Below, piece by piece: positions 6,751 through 9,604 of a stretch of 9,604 nucleotides of DNA. Made by a program: the position numbers and the translations under genes. Below the pieces are notes generated by a model. The model did no database searches, was not told where the DNA came from, and saw only the letters and a list, made by a program, of their open reading frames with translations. Within the stretch, counting starts at the first letter, position 1. The number at the start of each line of letters is the position of its first letter. The stretch covers positions 1 through 9,604 of the forward strand of contig JALXCG010000890.1 in the NCBI GenBank assembly GCA_026991065.1, given 5' to 3'. The stretch is from JALXCG01 sp026991065 [NCBI: Gemmatimonadota bacterium]. Its GTDB lineage: Bacteria > GCA-2686955.

Positions 6751-7251
6751 ATGAACAACTCACAGACAGTCGAAGCGCTGATTCGAACTCTCGAAGAGGC
6801 GATCGTCGATCATCGACTCCTGCTGCGCATCGCCCGCGAAGAGCAGGAAGCGATTGTTGCCGGCGATCTGCCGCAGGTGGAAACGGCCACTTGGCGCAAA
6901 GAGGAGGTCGCGGGCCGGCTGCGCGCGCTGGCACCACGGCAGAAGACACTCATGCGGCAAGCGCTCGACGACGACCGCTCCCCCCCCAGCGTGACCCGCG
7001 TAATTCAATCTCTGCCCGACTCTGCGGCGCGCGTCGCCCTGCGCCGCCAACGTGACGAGTTGCGCCTGCTGATCCAGTCACTCGACCGCACGCAACGAAT
7101 CACCAGCCGTTTGCTGTTGCGTGCGTTGCATTTCGCGGACTCTTCAGTGCGTTTGCTCAAACAGGTCCCCGACGCCAATCCAACCTACGCGCCCGCCGGC
7201 AACCTGCAGGAGAAACCCGGCGAACGCTACTTGATGGATCGCCGCGCCTAG
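6751..7251 (+). CDS. flgN: FlgN-like export chaperone for FlgK and FlgL
   Basis: The 166-residue protein is small, almost wholly helical and leucine/arginine rich, with no signal peptide. Its helices are visible as TVEALIRTLEEAIVDHRLLL, RIAREEQEAIVAGDLPQVET, and a long C-terminal helix from ARVALRRQRDELRLLIQSLD to about FADSSVRLLKQV. The early helix with the pattern LL.iareEqeAI..gdl..ve matches the FlgN family (in FlgN, roughly L..kq.aLi..D...L). FlgN is a cytoplasmic chaperone that holds the hook-filament junction proteins before export. Its place 13 bases before flgK, with flgL next, strongly supports this. A run of eight C bases (6980-6987) encodes Ser77-Pro78-Pro79. The FlgN family is weakly conserved, so context carries much of the call. 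Confidence 0.82.
   Translation: MNNSQTVEALIRTLEEAIVDHRLLLRIAREEQEAIVAGDLPQVETATWRKEEVAGRLRALAPRQKTLMRQALDDDRSPPSVTRVIQSLPDSAARVALRRQRDELRLLIQSLDRTQRITSRLLLRALHFADSSVRLLKQVPDANPTYAPAGNLQEKPGERYLMDRRA
6980..6987 (+). repeat. Homopolymeric C8 tract in flgN
   Basis: Eight consecutive C bases in codons 77-79 (Ser-Pro-Pro). Adding one C leads to a TGA after about 25 codons; losing one leads to a TGA within three codons. The same core, GCT-C8-A, recurs in flgK at 7839. Confidence 0.9.
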
Positions 7252-7257
7252 CGGCGA
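7239..7257 (+). promoter_or_regulatory. 7-bp hairpin spanning the flgN stop and the flgK ribosome-binding region
   Basis: TCGCCGC (7239-7245), loop GCCTA, and GCGGCGA (7251-7257) form a perfect 7-bp stem with six G-C pairs. The flgN TAG (7249-7251) sits at the loop and the first base of the 3' arm. The 3' arm ends 7 bases before the flgK ATG, where a Shine-Dalgarno site would be; flgK has no good one. There is no T run after it, so it is not an intrinsic terminator. A ribosome finishing flgN would open the stem, which suggests translational coupling; this is inferred. Confidence 0.5.
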
Positions 7258-7264
7258 ATGAGCC

Positions 7265-8629
7265 ATGTCCCTGATCAACACACTACACAGCAGCGCTACT
7301 GGACTCTACACGTCGCAACTCAGACTTGACCTGACCGCGACCAATATTGCTCATGCGGATGACCCCGCGTACTCCCGTCAAAGAGCCACCGTGGAGAGCA
7401 TCGGCTACCGCAATGTCGCCGGCGGCTGGGTGGGAATGGGAATCCGCATCGCGGACATCACCCGCGCCCGGGACACCTTTCTTGATAGCCAGTATCGCAA
7501 CGATCTCGCGGACTCCTCGCGCTTCACCCATCTGGCGTCCAGCATGGAGCAGTTGGAGTCGATCTTCGACGAGCTTTCCGGGGCCGGACTGGGCTCGACG
7601 CTCGATGAGTTTTGGGATGGCTGGAATGACCTGGCCAACACTCCCACTGATGAGACCGCGCGCAGCAATCTGATCGGCGTGGCGATGCGTCTCGCTTCCG
7701 GTCTCAACAGCATCGACCAAAGCCTCGCGGACCAGGCAGCGACGACGGCGCAAGAGGTCACAAGCACGGTGACCGAAATCAACTCGCTCGCCGACAGAAT
7801 CGCGGCGCTCAATGGTGAGATCTCGACCGCATCCGGCTCCCCCCCCAATTCACTTCTTGATGAGCGCGATGCGCTTTTCGACCAACTGGCCCAACTTACC
7901 GACATCTCCGTAGGCGACAACACCAACGGCACCGTGACAGTACGCGCCAATGGTCTGGATCTGGTTGACGGGACCCACGCAAACTCGCTTGAGCTGCGCA
8001 CAACAAGCGACGGCAGCGGCCGGGTCCACCAGGTCATCTACAGCGATGACGGTACGCACCTCGAACCGCGCAGCGGCAAACTCAAAGCGCTGTTGGATGA
8101 ACAGGGAGACGTTCTGCCCTCCCTCAGCGACGATCTCGACGAGATCTCACGGTCCCTGATTAACGAGGTAAACACCATCCACCGCTCGGGCTATTCAGCG
8201 GACGGCTACTACAGCGGGCTCGACTTCTTCACCGGTGACTCCGCGGCAACCATATCGGTCAACCCCTATCTGGCGGACGATCCGAATCGAATCGCCAGTT
8301 CCGCCTCCGGGCTCCCGGGCGACAACGAAATCGCTTTGCAGATGGCCGCTCTGCGAGATCAACCGGTGGTCGGCAACCAGAGCATTGGCGATGCTTATGA
8401 TGGCTTGGTGTTGGCGGTCGGTGTCGCCAGCGGGGACGCCCAGTTTTCACTCGCCCTCGCCTCCTCGATCACCGCGCAGACGGAGATGCAGCGCGCGGCA
8501 GTCCAGGGCGTCAATATCGATGAAGAGATGGTCGATCTGATCAGCCTACAGAACGCTTATCAAGCCTCGGCACAAGTGGTTCAAACCGTCGACGAACTGT
8601 TGCAAAGCACCTTGGCGCTGGTGGGCTGA
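7265..8629 (+). CDS. flgK: Flagellar hook-filament junction protein FlgK (HAP1), short form
   Basis: FlgK is the first of the two junction proteins between hook and filament, exported by the flagellar type III system with FlgN as chaperone. The 454-residue protein starts with SLINTLHSSATGLYTSQLRL and DLTATNIAHADDPAYSRQRA, the FlgK form of the axial-protein motif (usual: NIANANTPGYSRQR). The D1 helices include STLDEFWDGWNDLANTPTDE and RLASGLNSIDQSL. The C-terminus (VNIDEEMVDLISLQNAYQAS, then AQVVQTVDELLQSTLALVG) is the classic FlgK end. It is about 100 residues shorter than Salmonella FlgK (553), probably because the outer D3 domain is reduced. A C8 tract at 7839-7846 encodes Ser192-Pro193-Pro194. 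The ATG has no good Shine-Dalgarno site and is preceded by a hairpin. It starts 13 bases after flgN and ends 24 bases before flgL. Confidence 0.94.
   Translation: MSLINTLHSSATGLYTSQLRLDLTATNIAHADDPAYSRQRATVESIGYRNVAGGWVGMGIRIADITRARDTFLDSQYRNDLADSSRFTHLASSMEQLESIFDELSGAGLGSTLDEFWDGWNDLANTPTDETARSNLIGVAMRLASGLNSIDQSLADQAATTAQEVTSTVTEINSLADRIAALNGEISTASGSPPNSLLDERDALFDQLAQLTDISVGDNTNGTVTVRANGLDLVDGTHANSLELRTTSDGSGRVHQVIYSDDGTHLEPRSGKLKALLDEQGDVLPSLSDDLDEISRSLINEVNTIHRSGYSADGYYSGLDFFTGDSAATISVNPYLADDPNRIASSASGLPGDNEIALQMAALRDQPVVGNQSIGDAYDGLVLAVGVASGDAQFSLALASSITAQTEMQRAAVQGVNIDEEMVDLISLQNAYQASAQVVQTVDELLQSTLALVG
7839..7846 (+). repeat. Homopolymeric C8 tract in flgK
   Basis: Eight consecutive C bases in codons 192-194 (Ser-Pro-Pro). 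One extra C produces a TGA five codons after the tract; one fewer C produces a TAG after about 20 codons. Either change would remove the C-terminal half of FlgK. Confidence 0.9.
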
Positions 8630-8643
8630 CCCCCGGCAGTGTC

Positions 8644-8647
8644 GGAG
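8644..8647 (+). promoter_or_regulatory. Ribosome binding site of flgL
   Basis: GGAG lies 6 bases before the ATG at 8654, in a purine-rich GGAGAGAAGG stretch. It supports this start for flgL, whose frame stays open to the window edge. Confidence 0.7.
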
Positions 8648-8653
8648 AGAAGG

Positions 8654-9604
8654 ATGCGGATCACCAACTTATCCAGAAAATATCAGATCGACAGCCAGAT
8701 TCAGGCGGGGCAGAAACGGATGCTCGAAGCCCAGGCTCAAGTTGCCGATGGCAAGCGCATCCACACGCTCTCCGACGATCCGGTCGCGCTTTCGAAGATC
8801 CTCGATCTCCAGTCGCGCATCCGCGCTACGGAACAGTATCAGAGGAATGCCGAGTATGGCGCATCGCTCCTTTCGGTAGCGTCCGATACTTTGGCCGAAG
8901 TCGAGAATCTGGTTATCAGTGCGCGTGACGCGGCAATCGATGCGGCCAACGCCACCACTGAAGAGGATGAGGCCAGAGCAATCGCCGAACAAGTGGCCAG
9001 CATCACGAGCCAGATCACCGCGCTCATGAACACCCAGCACAATGACCGCTACATATTCGGCGGTTACAACACCACAACACCGCCCTTTGCGACCGGTCAC
9101 GATGGAGAGGTGGTCTGGCAAGGGGACGATTCGCCGATCTTTGCGGCGACCGGTCCGGGCGGACTGAAGACCCAGATCAATATCGACGGCCGTCGCGCCG
9201 TTGCCGGCCGCCCAGCGATGATCGACAATGGCGATGTGGATCTCAACCCGGACATCGACACCACTACCAAACTCGCCGATCTGCACGACGGTGAGGGGGT
9301 GGCCATGGGGGCATTCGAGATCCATGATCGCTCCGGCAACGTGGTGCAGATCGATCTGATGGCCTCCCAGATCGACACGATCAGCGACCTCATCGATACC
9401 ATCAACACCGTGCCGGGTCTCGAAGTCAGCGCAGCGATCAATGCCGAGGGGACCGGGATCACGCTCACCGACACCTCCCCGAACCCCGATCCCGATCTGG
9501 GGCTCCAGGTACTCGAAGTCGATGATGGAACCACCGCCGCCGAGTTGGGAATCTGGGAAATCGCCGGTAGAAAAGATGGGATCGTCGTCGGCACCGATCT
9601 CAAT
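8654..9604 (+). CDS. flgL: Flagellar hook-filament junction protein FlgL (HAP3) with IN-motif insertion, 3' truncated by window edge
   Basis: The frame is open from ATG 8654 to the last base, giving 317 residues with no stop. FlgL is the second junction protein, sitting between FlgK and the filament. The start MRITNLSRKYQIDSQIQAGQ, then GKRIHTLSDDPVALSKIL, is the flagellin/FlgL N-terminal domain, and NDRYIFGGYNTTTPPF (about 130-145) is the FlgL-specific block at the end of the D1 helices. Residues about 207-275 (LADLHDGEGVAMGAFEIHD up to INAEGTGITLTDTS) match the flagellin hook IN motif, usually seen in FliD and some flagellins. It is followed by TTAAELGIWEIAG, another part of that module. 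A whole Salmonella FlgL is 317 residues, yet here the C-terminal helices have not begun, so the full protein is clearly larger than usual. There is a GGAG ribosome site, and flgK ends 24 bases upstream. Confidence 0.92.
   Translation, partial: MRITNLSRKYQIDSQIQAGQKRMLEAQAQVADGKRIHTLSDDPVALSKILDLQSRIRATEQYQRNAEYGASLLSVASDTLAEVENLVISARDAAIDAANATTEEDEARAIAEQVASITSQITALMNTQHNDRYIFGGYNTTTPPFATGHDGEVVWQGDDSPIFAATGPGGLKTQINIDGRRAVAGRPAMIDNGDVDLNPDIDTTTKLADLHDGEGVAMGAFEIHDRSGNVVQIDLMASQIDTISDLIDTINTVPGLEVSAAINAEGTGITLTDTSPNPDPDLGLQVLEVDDGTTAAELGIWEIAGRKDGIVVGTDLN
9272..9478 (+). other. Flagellin hook IN motif within FlgL
   Basis: Codons 207-275 of flgL encode the pattern LADLHDGEGV..G.FEIHDRSG, a hydrophobic strand (VVQIDLM), a helix (TISDLIDTINTVPG), and INAEGTGITLTDTS. 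This matches the IN-motif layout found in outer domains of FliD, flagellin and some FlgL proteins. The assignment is by eye. Confidence 0.7.

Noticed and set aside
8590-8653. TTGGCGC stretch before flgL considered as a second sigma-54 site
   Set aside because: The required GC at 10 bases after GG is absent, and flgL follows flgK by only 24 bases, as in an operon.
8669-9325. Minus-strand open frame of 218 codons opposite flgL
   Set aside because: The plus strand encodes clear FlgL motifs over the same bases; the antisense frame shows no family signature and no ribosome site was evident.

Overview
The window is one continuous, plus-strand block of flagellar genes from a high-GC Gram-negative bacterium. 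In order it holds the 3' end of a FapA/DUF342 gene, a GAF plus degenerate GGDEF gene, then flgF, flgG, flgA, flgH, flgI, flgJ, flgN, flgK and the 5' part of flgL, which runs off the right edge. FlgI (P ring), FlgH (L ring) and FlgA (P-ring chaperone) show that the cell has an outer membrane. A near-perfect sigma-54 promoter lies before flgF. That promoter, the FapA neighbour and the flgF-G-A-H-I-J-N-K-L order fit a deltaproteobacterial-type or FCB-group (candidate phylum) flagellar locus, but the sequence alone does not fix the taxon.

Layout. (1) Positions 1-1626: fapA (partial) and the GAF/GGDEF-like gene overlap by ATGA and probably belong to an upstream transcript. (2) Positions 1627-1839: the only sizeable intergenic gap, 213 bp, with the motif TGGCACG-N4-TTGCT at 1748-1763 and a GGAG ribosome binding site before flgF. 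(3) Positions 1840-5841: distal rod (flgF, flgG) and the L/P-ring module (flgA, flgH, flgI), tightly packed. (4) Positions 5841-6731: flgJ, a rod-binding domain fused to an SLT-type lytic transglycosylase. (5) Positions 6751-9604: the hook-filament junction module, with chaperone flgN followed by its expected clients flgK and flgL.

The genes act in the order of assembly. FlgF and FlgG build the rod. FlgJ cuts peptidoglycan and caps the rod. FlgA helps FlgI form the P ring, and FlgH forms the L ring. FlgN then delivers FlgK and FlgL to the finished hook. No mobile element, CRISPR array, tRNA or rRNA was seen.

This is not a wholly new system. The points that deserve a second look are: the sigma-54 promoter; a GGDEF domain that has lost its metal-binding and active-site residues; FlgH without a lipobox cysteine; the FlgJ-SLT fusion; an IN-motif insertion in FlgL beside a short FlgK; two 8-base C tracts in flgN and flgK where either a +1 or a -1 slip truncates the protein; and a 7-bp hairpin spanning the flgN stop just before flgK.
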